Positions 24,201-31,160 of a stretch of 64,000 bases of DNA are shown here, one piece after another. Made by a program: the position numbers and the translations under genes. This DNA comes from Diphasiastrum complanatum (Eukaryota > Streptophyta > Lycopodiopsida > Lycopodiales > Lycopodiaceae): assembly GCA_029204225.1 (NCBI GenBank), contig CM055103.1, positions 20,136,366-20,200,365 of the forward strand, given 5' to 3'. The notes under the pieces are model-generated. The model searched no databases and was not told the DNA's origin. It saw only the letters and a program-made list of their open reading frames with translations. Position 1 is the stretch's first letter. Every line of letters begins with the position of its first letter.

Positions 24201-27200
24201 ATGTCAAGTAAATAAAGCAGAGCGTTTAAAGGCAGGAGGGTTGTTGCATCCCTTAGAAATACCAGCTGGTAAATTGGAGAGTATCTCCATGGATTTTATA
24301 GTAGGCCTGCCTAAAACCCAAAGGGGTAATGACGCTATATGGGTCACAGTTGACCGTCTGACCAAAATGGCTCATTTTATTCCGACCAAAACAACCGTTA
24401 GAGCTCCAGAGTTAGCAAGGTTGTTTGTAGACGGGCTATTTAAATTGTACGGTCTACCTTCCGGCATAGTCAGCGACCGGGACAGTAAGTTTACTGGGAA
24501 TTTTTGGAGGGCAGTATTCCATCATCTCCATACTAAACTTAATATGAGTACCACCGACCATCCACAGACGGACGGTCAAACAGAATGGGTAAATCAAGTG
24601 CTGGAGGATATGCTTCGAGCATACGTCAGCAAGAAGCAGACTAATTGGGAGGAGTATCTCTCAATATTAGAGTTTGCTTATAACAGTACCAAACATTCAG
24701 CTACGGGATATAGCCCATTTATGCTGATGTACGGTTTTCAGCCATGCTCACCCACAACTGTAGGGTTTAAACAAGAAAAAGTTGAAGCAGCCAGAAACTT
24801 TTTAGAAGACCAGATGATAGAACATGCTAAGTGTAGCATTAGACAATCCCAGGGTCGAGCCAGGCATTATGCAGATCCACACAGACGGGATGTGCAGTTC
24901 TCCACTGGTGAAAAAGTCTACTTGAGAGTCCCACTTGACTCTAAAACCCTCAAATCAGGAGTGTGTGCTAAGTTGTCTCCAAGGTATTGTGGTCCCTTTA
25001 CCACAATAGGAGACTAGGCGAGGTCACCTATAAACTAGAACTCCCACACAGCAGTAAAGTTTTTCTAGTCTTTCATGTAAGTCAGTTACGAAAAGCCTTA
25101 GCCAGATCAGACAATCTGGTAGGGGACAGTGTTCTAGTTCTCCCATTGGATCCTCAACAACCTCCACATGAACCAGAGGAGATTCTTGATAGTAGAGAGA
25201 CGCAGACTCGTCATACTCTATACCGAGAATATCTGGTTAAGTGGAATGATCAGCCTGTTGAGAATGCCACTTGGGAAAGAGGCAGCGTCCTTCGCAAGAT
25301 TTTTCCAGACTTTGTCTTAGAGGACCAAGACGGTACTTAAGGGGGAGGGAGTGTTACGAGCTCGTAACCAGTGCCGAACCCTAGAGAACACAGATAGGTC
25401 AGATACCACAGTCACGGTCGTGTCCAGTGTACATGACCAATAGGGCAAGACAGTGTGAGTAGTGTGCCCCAGCACGGTCCATAGTCATGGCGGGCCTAAC
25501 ACAGCCTAGGGACCCTGTCAGCAGGATAGGGCCCCCAGTTGGGTCCCGACGTGCAGTCGGCCACTTCAGTGCCACGTGGCCGACACTTGGCAATAGCATG
25601 CTACCAGTCCTCACACCGGGCTAGGAGGGGCTTACTCTATATCAGGGAGTAGGCAAGGTTGGGTGGATCAGTTAGTGTTTGCCCTACTGTGGTGTTAGGA
25701 TCTATTACACATATGCTGTAGTTTGTTCCATCTAGCTAGCTAGCCGGAAACACAGCATCATTCAACTCTGCCATAGATCTATAGTAATTTCCAATAACCT
25801 GATTTTCAACTATGCAATCTGCCTTGCAAGTCAATGATCTAATTTTGCTCCAACCAGCAAGCAGATCTATAATTTAAGCCAGTAAACAGATTCAACTCAG
25901 ATCCGGGTCTACTTCCAGCAAACGGATCTGCAGTCACCCGTAATCAGGTTTACATGCAGCATTCAATCTGTAGACAGCCAGCTAACATCAAGTCTACCAG
26001 CGATCTGGTTCAAGTCTATGCACAGCTTCTGATGGCAGCGATCTGTCTCAGCAAACTTTTCTGCAGCAATGAAGAGGACAACAGATGCAAGTTTGCAGCG
26101 AACAGGTCCAGCAATCAGTAGTCAATAACTTGGTTTCAGCTCAACGATCAGATCCAAGTCTGATCCAGCTCAACGATCTGCAAATTGTGATCTGACTCGA
26201 GCAAACAATTAGCAGTAATCAGATCTGTAGCAGACAGCCAGCGATCAACTAGTTTTAGGCTCAACAATCCTGCCAAGGATCAGCGGACAACCTGTAAATC
26301 TTCTCCTAGAAGATCCGTCGACTCAACATGCAGCTTCAGCTCCTGCAATAATCTGGTTGCAACCCTGCAAATAATCTCTCTCTCTCACCTTTGGATCTTG
26401 ACAGCTCCATGGTCACAAAGCCTGCTTTGATATCATGTCAGAATTTGATCCACAAATTCTAGATAGGAGTTAACTAATCATACTAGCACTCACACACACC
26501 AAGACCAACATAAGAGATTAAGAGAACTCTGATTATAGAGGAATGAGCAAAGCTCTATACAATGGAATAAATTATGCTGGTGCCAGCCTACTTAAATACT
26601 TTCTCTATGGCTTGTGAAAAGCTAAAAGCCAAAGAGCAAAAGCTAAAGGCAAAAAGCCAATTGCCATTATTACTATCTATTTTGGGTAAAGAACCATAAC
26701 CAAGTCCTACACTTGTGGTAGTGCACCCACTTACATGCATGAATAACTATATAGTCTCTAGAATTTACTATAAATAAAAATGGCCCCTATAATAGCATGC
26801 AGGCATGACCAAACTAATTGGGATACAAATTAAACATTAATTCTTAACAGGGGGCCCACGTATTTGATAAACAACATGCCCCATGAGTCATGTACAACTT
26901 ATAATAGCATTAGTGCTTAGCCAAAGGGGCAAAATAGGCATTACTCTTCAACAAATCCACAGTTCTTTCATGATGTTGTGAAGGAAAAAGTATGGCAACA
27001 AGCCATGTAGGAGTACGACTCCATTTTGAAGAATGGCACACAGGAGCTCATTGCATTGCTAGAAGGAAAGCAACCAACATGTTGCAGGTGGGTCTATAAG
27101 ACCAAGTTCCATGATAGTGCTCATCTTGTTGACGTAAACGCCTCACCCATAATGGACTTTGACCAAGTTTCAGATTGATTCTGGTGTATGTAAAAAACCA

Positions 27201-29431
27201 AACCCATTGTCACATCTTTGTGGCTACTTTTGGGCATCATCTTCAGCCAAGCTGAAGACAAGGATCTAGCATTCATAACACTAAACATGTATTGTCCCCA
27301 CAAAAAATCAACGGAAGCACCACTGATAGCAGTTTCTTCCAAGAAATAGAGACAATATTCTCTAGGAACAGCAAAACAGCTCCCAGATAAAATGGCAATG
27401 TGGCAAAAAAATTTCACGCACCCACTTCACTCTTTTGGGTCAACTTTGGTACCCAGTGAATGTCTTCCAATGATGATTTGAGTGCACAAAACTTTGCAAA
27501 ACCATGATTGAAGATGACCTCTCCTATGTTTCTCGCCTCTCAACATCAATAATTACATGCAAGAATCATCATGCAGTTTGTAGAGGGAGTACTACGACGC
27601 AAATGGCATTTTCTAAAAACTCAGTACAAAAACGCTTATTTGTCCCAACATACTGCTCACATTTTTGTGGCATCTTCTTTCAGTATTGAGGGTTTGTCAA
27701 AACTTAAGGACAATGTTTGTCGCATCTAATTAGGTTTTATAATGGTATTTCATGTAGTGATCTGGACCCCAAAAGAACACTGATGATTTTTGGGCCAAGG
27801 AAAGATCCTTAGAACATTCTGAAACTCAAATTCACCTGTGCAGATCCTCAATACAAAGTTGTTGATTATTCAATGTTTGAGTTTCTTCGAGGGAGAGGCA
27901 ATGTTCCTTTCTAGGAGGACCCAGAAAACAGTTCATTGTTGACTGATCTTGATCTAGTTGGAGATTGCTAACTGATTGATTGTTACTTTCCTATTTGCAA
28001 TTTATGCAAAATTCTCTGTCCATGCATTCTTAACTGTCAGACAAACTACCAAATGTCTCTCTTCTTGGCAAGTGGCAACTTCAAAAGCACACAGAGAGGA
28101 CTTACCAGCTGAATATCTTCACAAGAAATTTGCCTCCCTTCATTAGTTTGTGTTGCTGAAAAAGTAGAACTCACAACGGATGGAGGTGCTTGTGCATGAA
28201 AGTGTTGTTCTTGATTTTGTTGAATCTTTTGTTCCACTCCAGTATGATGTTGCCAATGTTGATGTGCCTGAGGCGATGTAGAAGATGAAGAAGGTCGGCC
28301 TAGTGACTGATGAAAAATCACACAAAAACCAGAAATGTCAGATTAAGACAAGCTCACATATCTTGCCTTCTTCAGACCCGAGTAAACTGTTTATCGGAGT
28401 TGAACCTTGCACTCTACCTATCGTTCTTATGTCAAAATGTGCAGGACTATCAGAATGGCATCAACCATGACAACTATAAGGTTTACACAAGGCCGAACCA
28501 CTAAGTAAAGAACAAGGGAGAGGCCAAAACTTCAAAGAGGGAAAAATGAGAAATGACTCAGTGAATTTAGTCCCATCAAGGATCAGAGACTCCATGCCCA
28601 GGATTGACTGCCAACATGTAAAGTTCGTATAAAACATGCTCACACAACTGGAAGAAGTACGAACACATATAAGTAAAACTCACAGCGCTTATCTAAAGTA
28701 ATTGAAGTGTTTTTAGGTCAGCTGAGAAACATTTCACGAGACAATGAGCAAAAATTAGAGCTTATAACCAACAACAGAAAGGTAGTCGACAGGACGGGCT
28801 ATGAACTGTCTCTTTGCTTTCAGAAACTAAAATCTTAATAAGCATGTAACACGCATAAAGCTCAGCAGGGCAACCTAGAGTGAATGCAGAAAAGACTAAA
28901 GAAAGTGATATAGTGGTGCAAGTGGATATGTAAGGACCCAAATTTCCTGATACTCAACTTGATAACTAGCCTTGCAACCAGATAAAATGAACTACCATTT
29001 GCTAATACCAAGAACAGTTCTTAATAGGATGTGATTTGCAAGCAACAAATTGTGATATTTCTGCAGGAAATAGCCAATTTCTTTAGCTGCTACACGCTTA
29101 AATCTTTGCTCTGCATCAAAAGCTCGACACCTTCGTAACAGGATAAGCCTGCTGGATGAACTCCTACGCAAAAATTCTGCACAGTCTAGGTCTAATAAGA
29201 AGAACTACTCAAAGAAGCACAGCATAATGTTGCTCAGTAGAAAAATTGGCAAGGAACCAACTCTGTGACAAATATTTGCGTTCACGAGCGTATATTTTGC
29301 ATCGATTGGTCAAGCAAAACAACCTGTACAGGTTGAGGCTGTGATTGGGCTAGATTGGGAGGCGGATGCTCGTAATTGGCCTGTTTGGGATGGTGTTGAT
29401 GTTGAGCTCGCAATGACTGAGGCTGCGGCAT
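6300..29431 (-). CDS. TIGR01589-domain plant protein (unknown function), 7 coding exons
   Basis: Spliced minus-strand gene. Exons: 29431-29324, 28306-28106, 15475-15370, 14821-14633, 14484-14325, 7016-6658 and 6403-6300. All introns are GT-AG and phases agree throughout, giving about 408 aa. The ATG at 29431 follows an in-frame TGA, fixing the start. The N-terminus is Gln/His/Pro-rich. Residues about 96-179, split over exons 2-4, form the plant-specific TIGR01589 domain: ISCEDIQL, then [20 protein letters not shown], then [17 protein letters not shown] and LLEQQAQLM. Residues 360-370 carry the family's C-terminal [11 protein letters not shown] motif and exon 7 continues with DLGPLGSY. The biochemical function of this family is not known to me. 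Introns 2 (12,630 bp) and 5 (7,308 bp) are packed with retrotransposons and MITEs. The C-terminus is uncertain: a GT donor at 6316 could lead to a further exon instead of the TAA at 6302-6300. Confidence 0.85.
7017..11735. other. Intron 5, 3' part: non-coding
   Basis: No conserved protein motif. A segment at about 8790-9340 looks like a diverged copy of about 13690-14160 in the same intron. The region 11040-11735 carries several CACACGTGTGG-like motifs and ends in sequence resembling the upstream part of the LTR copy at 47.6 kb, so it may be old LTR sequence. The 1-kb stretches between show only AT-rich DNA. Confidence 0.4.
8790..9340 (+). repeat. Diverged dispersed repeat, copy 1
   Basis: Shares ordered short blocks with about 13690-14160: a CTTCAATGGATCTGAA-like run, CATCTCTTCCTT, a GTGGAGCTC-like run, ATGTCTA, a GGGTGATGCAT run and TTTGCCAAGAAA versus TTTGTCAAAGAAA. 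The second copy ends close to a poly-A run (near 14190), so a LINE- or SINE-like origin is possible. No protein domain is visible and divergence is high. Confidence 0.4.
11736..12687 (+). repeat. Copia LTR family copy 1 (family A)
   Basis: Part of an LTR-like repeat seen three times in the window, with copies at 41890 and 47642. Shared landmarks are a run near 'caatgtagaaaa', 'gatgcaaactc', 'cacacgtgtgg', then 'ttgcaagat...atcat' with 'gtgcaccaatg', then 'atgaaatgagagagag' and 'ctagattcaatg'. A copia gag relic follows on the same strand, so this is likely the remnant of a 5' LTR. No clean TG/CA ends, primer site or target duplication is visible. Confidence 0.5.
12688..13107 (+). pseudogene. 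Ty1/copia gag fragment (UBN2-like)
   Basis: A 139-codon frame begins with [18 protein letters not shown] and continues with [29 protein letters not shown] and [12 protein letters not shown], the usual start of a plant copia Gag (UBN2 domain). The frame ends where unrelated sequence begins near 13085, before any zinc knuckle. It resembles the gag at 62584-62868 (both contain NYSIW.. RMES and LHCIKMNV), so the two elements may belong to one family. Gag would package element RNA; this truncated copy cannot. Confidence 0.8.
13178..13690 (-). repeat. LTR-like fragment with degenerate tRNA-Met primer site
   Basis: On the minus strand 13190-13178 reads TGGTATTAGAGCC, one change from the initiator tRNA-Met primer site TGGTATCAGAGCC. 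Sequence on its LTR side includes the run GATCTAGCCCCCGAGC, shared with the LTR near 47045, and a TATATATAG run (13390-13398). This is consistent with the 5' LTR end of a minus-strand LTR element truncated by the copia gag. Its outer boundary is not visible, so the upper coordinate is approximate. Confidence 0.45.
13690..14200 (+). repeat. Diverged dispersed repeat, copy 2
   Basis: Counterpart of 8790-9340, lying next to exon 5 within intron 5 of the TIGR01589 gene. It ends near a 13-A run (about 14189-14201). No reading frame with known motifs. Confidence 0.4.
15476..16549. other. Intron 2, 3' end: nothing recognised
   Basis: Non-coding intron sequence between the exon-3 acceptor and the first MITE. 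A long open frame on the minus strand (16306-16500) has no motif and is treated as chance. Confidence 0.45.
16550..17037. mobile_element. hAT-like MITE in intron 2
   Basis: A 488-bp segment bounded by terminal inverted repeats, CATAGTTTTGGGAAAC on the left and (reverse complement) CATAGTATTGGGGAAAC on the right. The 8 bp outside match at 7 of 8 positions: AAACCTAT at 16542-16549 and AAACCCAT at 17038-17045. Eight-base duplications are typical of hAT elements. The interior is rich in GGGAAACG / CGTTTCCC motifs in both orientations, which resembles subterminal transposase-binding repeats. There is no coding capacity, so mobility would depend on a transposase encoded elsewhere. Confidence 0.65.
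17335..17461 (+). repeat. Tandem 56-bp repeat in copia LTR end
   Basis: Two full units (17335-17390 and 17391-17446) and a partial third. Each carries TCTCAAGCTTTCATG followed by a run ending near AATCCATAGC. The array lies directly upstream of a primer binding site, so it belongs to the U5/R end of a copia LTR. Confidence 0.7.
17479..17492 (+). other. Copia primer binding site (tRNA-iMet)
   Basis: TGGTATCAGAGAGG follows an LTR-like end ...AAAACA. The first ten bases match the initiator tRNA-Met 3' end used to prime reverse transcription in plant LTR elements. It marks the start of the internal region of the plus-strand copia relic downstream. The LTR start is not defined. Confidence 0.7.
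17750..18935 (+). pseudogene. Ty1/copia pol relic: pre-integrase, integrase, start of RT
   Basis: Heavily mutated plus-strand Pol sequence. Recognisable parts are a pre-integrase-like segment (to about 18030), [10 protein letters not shown] near 18105 (the integrase HxDxxGPM block with the first Asp), remnants of the block around the second Asp, a degraded HNGxAE block near 18390, and at 18885-18935 the RT start ([13 protein letters not shown]). Many stops and frameshifts. It is followed by a minus-strand copia insertion, and a similar RT start recurs at 26968. Confidence 0.65.
18936..19289. other. Nothing recognised; TE boundary zone
   Basis: Junction region between the plus-strand copia relic and the minus-strand copia gag. 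It contains several GATTC/GAATC-rich short repeats (18990-19065) but no frame or LTR boundary that I can define. Confidence 0.35.
19290..19718 (-). pseudogene. Minus-strand Ty1/copia gag, distal part
   Basis: Reading down from the gypsy insertion, the minus strand encodes [37 protein letters not shown] and, after a stop, [23 protein letters not shown]: the core of a copia UBN2-type Gag. It is the distal half of a gag whose first codons lie at 25774-25710, on the far side of the gypsy element. Stop codons after NQS and further on show it is inactive. Confidence 0.8.
19719..20076 (+). repeat. 5' LTR of gypsy element 1
   Basis: 358 bp, TG...CA ends, near-identical to 25352-25709. It should hold the element's promoter (U3) and polyadenylation region (R/U5), but no clear canonical TATA box stands out apart from a TCTATATCAG run near 20004. 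Confidence 0.93.
20078..20090 (+). other. Primer binding site (tRNA-iMet), gypsy 1
   Basis: TGGTATCAGAGCC one base after the LTR end. It is an exact match to the complement of the plant initiator tRNA-Met 3' end, the minus-strand priming site. Confidence 0.93.
20091..20849 (+). other. Gypsy 1 untranslated leader
   Basis: About 760 bp between the primer site and the gag ATG. Leaders of this kind carry packaging signals. No conserved frame is visible. Confidence 0.6.
20850..22118 (+). pseudogene. Gypsy 1 gag with CCHC zinc knuckle (frameshifted)
   Basis: The start ATG at 20850 opens an acidic N-terminus with a coiled-coil-like stretch ([18 protein letters not shown]). The retrotransposon gag core follows, with [20 protein letters not shown] and the AYKWWLNL block. 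A frame change near 21400 leads to the [11 protein letters not shown] to [13 protein letters not shown] part. A second change near 21800 leads to a zinc knuckle at 21861-21902 ([16 protein letters not shown]2CX4HX4C intact). A TAG stop at 22116-22118 separates gag from protease in the same frame. Gag would form the particle and bind element RNA; the two frameshifts disable it here. Confidence 0.85.
22119..25340 (+). pseudogene. Gypsy 1 pol: protease, RT, partial RNase H, integrase, chromodomain
   Basis: Protease begins near 22131 with VDDGATHNF, where the usual active-site D-S/T-G is DDG. After a frameshift near 22730, RT continues with [21 protein letters not shown], the intact catalytic FLDD block (near 23178) and [10 protein letters not shown]. 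At about 23483 the frame jumps into the last part of RNase H ([12 protein letters not shown], then TDHESLRYL), so the active-site half is missing. A spacer with an acidic run (about 23880-23940) precedes integrase. The zinc-binding part is broken by a frameshift near 24180; the DDE residues lie in SMDFI, VSDRD and DGQTEW. After a frameshift near 25005 a C-terminal chromodomain ends Pol (EEILDSRE...YLVKWNDQ...ATWE), placing it among chromoviruses. Confidence 0.88.
25339..25351 (+). other. Polypurine tract, gypsy 1
   Basis: AAGGGGGAGGGAG abuts the TGTT start of the 3' LTR, as expected for the plus-strand priming site. Confidence 0.9.
25352..25709 (+). repeat. 3' LTR of gypsy element 1
   Basis: 358 bp matching the 5' LTR except for about five substitutions, for example G/C in the CAGTCA(G/C)GGTCG run and C/T in ACCAA(C/T)AGGGC. 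It is followed directly by the CATAT target duplication. Confidence 0.93.
25710..25774 (-). pseudogene. Minus-strand copia gag, first codons
   Basis: ATG at 25774 opens [12 protein letters not shown], a TAG, then LDGTNYS, the typical N-terminus of a copia Gag. The IWKF continuation lies beyond the gypsy insertion at 19718 and below. It shows that the gypsy element landed inside this gag. The in-frame TAG, within a GCTAGCTAGCTAG run, shows the copia copy also carries a gag stop of its own. Confidence 0.8.
25775..26435 (-). other. Minus-strand copia leader with primer site
   Basis: About 660 bp between LTR and gag ATG on the minus strand, rich in repeated GATCTG / CAGATC / CAGCAA words. A degenerate primer site TGATATCAAAGC at 26435-26424 (minus) follows the LTR end directly. 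Confidence 0.6.
26436..26849 (-). repeat. 5' LTR of the minus-strand copia
   Basis: About 414 bp with TG/CA ends (plus-strand reading TGTCAGAATTTG ... TTCTTAACA) abutting the primer site at 26435. A CTTAAATA run near 26593-26600 and similar could serve as TATA-type sequence but is not decisive. The partner 3' LTR was not found at the other end of the element, so the copy is truncated. Confidence 0.65.
26968..27125 (+). pseudogene. Ty1/copia RT start fragment
   Basis: Encodes [21 protein letters not shown] and then WVYKTKF, the conserved beginning of copia reverse transcriptase. Its first 60-70 bp closely resemble 18875-18935, so the two are either related copies or pieces of one older element separated by the minus-strand copia insertion. 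The frame stops almost at once. Confidence 0.7.
27126..28105. other. Intron 2, 5' end: nothing recognised
   Basis: Host intron sequence between the copia relic and the exon-2 donor. A minus-strand frame of 98 codons (27417-27121) has no motif. No further TE boundary seen. Confidence 0.45.
28307..29323. other. Intron 1 of the TIGR01589 gene
   Basis: 1,017-bp intron with GT at 29323-29322 and AG at 28308-28307 on the minus strand. No TE signature visible. Confidence 0.75.
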
Positions 29432-30145
29432 GGAACTCCCTCACGTTGTAATCACATTCTTACCATATCTTCTGTCTGCAATTCTACCAGCAACAAGAAA
29501 ACGTCTCAATTGCCAAGGCAGCTGCCTTGTCCTTTACCTACTTCAATTAAGCTCGTCGTTATCCCATGACTCACACCTATCGCTTTATCATACATGCACC
29601 GAAAATTGAATCATCAGTGTTGCCTATACTCAATCTGATACATTAGTTCTTGGCGAAATAATCGTTATTCTTTGGATGTTTTCTTCCTCACAGTAAACAT
29701 TCCAGGAGCAAAGAACATAACAGAAGCACGAAAAACCTCCGTGCATCAGACAATTTATGGAAAACAGAGATTAAAGCGCATCTGAATAGATATGAATTTG
29801 CCACCTCTAAATTCCGCCATTCCAATCGAAACTCATTGAAGATTCACACAAATAATAATATAATAGCCTTTGCGAAGCGACTTCGATCCTTTGGCGGAAT
29901 ACCGATATACAATCGATGAATATATCACAAGAACTGCTCCGATTCAATCGATCAAAAGCGCCAAAAAGTGCTTCAAAAACAGCTTGATCGAACAATTTGG
30001 CTCGTTTAAGTCTCCAAATCAGATAAAATTTTCGTCGAGAATGCATGAAATAGACACACCTCGGAGGGATTGAACACTGCTGGCTCACCCTCCGCACGCT
30101 ACGACTCTAAGCCCGCCACCGTCAGAAAAAATCTCAGGAATTTGC
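29432..30145 (-). other. 5' UTR / proximal promoter of the TIGR01589 gene
   Basis: Upstream of the ATG on the minus strand. An in-frame TGA stands 9 nt before the start codon. Overlapping open frames on both strands (29807-30097, 29870-30073) lack motifs. A 5' UTR intron is possible but cannot be resolved. Confidence 0.4.
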
Positions 30146-30182
30146 CACGTGTCGGTAATCGGAAGTCAGATTTCTCCACGTG
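30146..30182. promoter_or_regulatory. Pair of G-boxes upstream of the TIGR01589 gene
   Basis: Two perfect CACGTG palindromes at 30146-30151 and 30177-30182, 31 bp apart, inside GCCACGTGTC and CCACGTGG contexts. In plants such sites bind bZIP and bHLH factors (ABA and light responses). A third, weaker ACGCGTGG lies near 30191. They lie about 0.7 kb upstream of the ATG. The regulatory role is inferred from the motif only. Confidence 0.5.
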
Positions 30183-30508
30183 GAAATGTGACGCGTGGCT
30201 AGAATCCAAGTGGGAGGGCGGAAAAGAAGTCGTGCCATTGTAAGGAGCTACGGATGGGTCCTTCAGTATGAGTGAGTAAGACATTGCAAACTGGGGCATT
30301 GAGACACGAGCCCACGAGCCCACGAGGCCAGGCCTCTTTGTTAAAATGGGTAAATGGCAAAATAATAATAACAAACTCAAATGATCCCCTTTTATGGGTC
30401 CACCCTTCTCATCCAAGACGATCCTTGGGCTCACAATGATGCTTTATGAATCGATGCACCACCACCCACAAAAACCATTAGTGGATGACCTCTCAGCTAA
30501 GTTTGAAC

Positions 30509-31160
30509 CAGTGTTGGGTGGGTATACTTGGTTGGTATATGATTTTGTTATACTAGGGTTGATACTAGTGCTCGAGAAACCTCTTTAACACCTCAAAAAA
30601 CTTGCATTTTATAGAACTTCTTAGTTTTTTTAAGACTTTTACTCATTACAAAGTATATATGCTTGTATAAAAAACCGTCAAAGTCTTTATGGTATCAATT
30701 TTTGAGAAAACTTGTCGGTTCCATTCCTATAGCACTGGTTGATACTCGACTAGGGTTGATTTTAGCCCATCAATGCACATATCAATACCTGGATTTCAGA
30801 CAAAAGGATTGATTTTGACATGGTATCAATATAGTATCCATTTTTAATTGGTGTCCAAAGTTTACATATGTAATAAATATTATGCATGGTGCCCCAAAGA
30901 CATTGGTGGGCACCAAGAAAATATTGGCCTTTCAAATCATATTCATATTACATTTAAAAATGCATACTTTTTGTTAAATGCATACAACCCTTGAAAAAAA
31001 ATCTAATGTTAGAAAATAATTGTATACTTATACCTGAGTTTATACTTGGATGGTATCACCTTTCCAATACCCAGGCTGATTGATACTAGCCACGAATTTG
31101 TAAAAATGGTTATATTCATGTCCGACTAGTATCAAAAATATCAATACCCGCCCAACACTG
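30509..31160. mobile_element. hAT-like MITE upstream of the TIGR01589 gene
   Basis: 652-bp non-coding element with terminal inverted repeats, CAGTGTTGGGTGGGTAT on the left and (reverse complement) CAGTGTTGGGCGGGTAT on the right, 16 of 17 identical. It is flanked by an 8-bp duplication with one mismatch, GTTTGAAC (30501-30508) and GTTTGAAT (31161-31168). CAGTG ends and 8-bp duplications are characteristic of hAT transposons. Internal GGTTGATACTAG-like words recur several times near the left end. It lies about 1.1 kb upstream of the gene's ATG and could carry regulatory sequence. Confidence 0.75.

Larger units (their letters stand above)
19719..25709 (+). mobile_element. Ty3/gypsy chromovirus, structurally complete, nested in copia gag
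   Basis: 5,991-bp element with 358-bp direct LTRs (19719-20076 and 25352-25709) that begin TGTTACGAGC and end ATTACA. A 5-bp target duplication CATAT lies at 19714-19718 and 25710-25714. A tRNA-iMet primer site follows the 5' LTR and a polypurine tract precedes the 3' LTR. Internal order: gag with zinc knuckle, protease, RT, RNase H remnant, integrase, chromodomain. The LTRs differ at about five positions, suggesting a fairly recent insertion. Pol has frameshifts, an in-frame stop at 22116-22118 and an RNase H deletion, so the copy is defective. It sits within intron 2 of the TIGR01589 gene, opposite to the gene's direction. Confidence 0.93.

Noticed and set aside
29807-30097. 96-codon minus-strand frame upstream of the TIGR01589 ATG as a separate gene or uORF
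   Set aside because: No motif, overlapping frame on the other strand, and it lies in the probable 5' UTR/promoter; nothing links it to exon 1.
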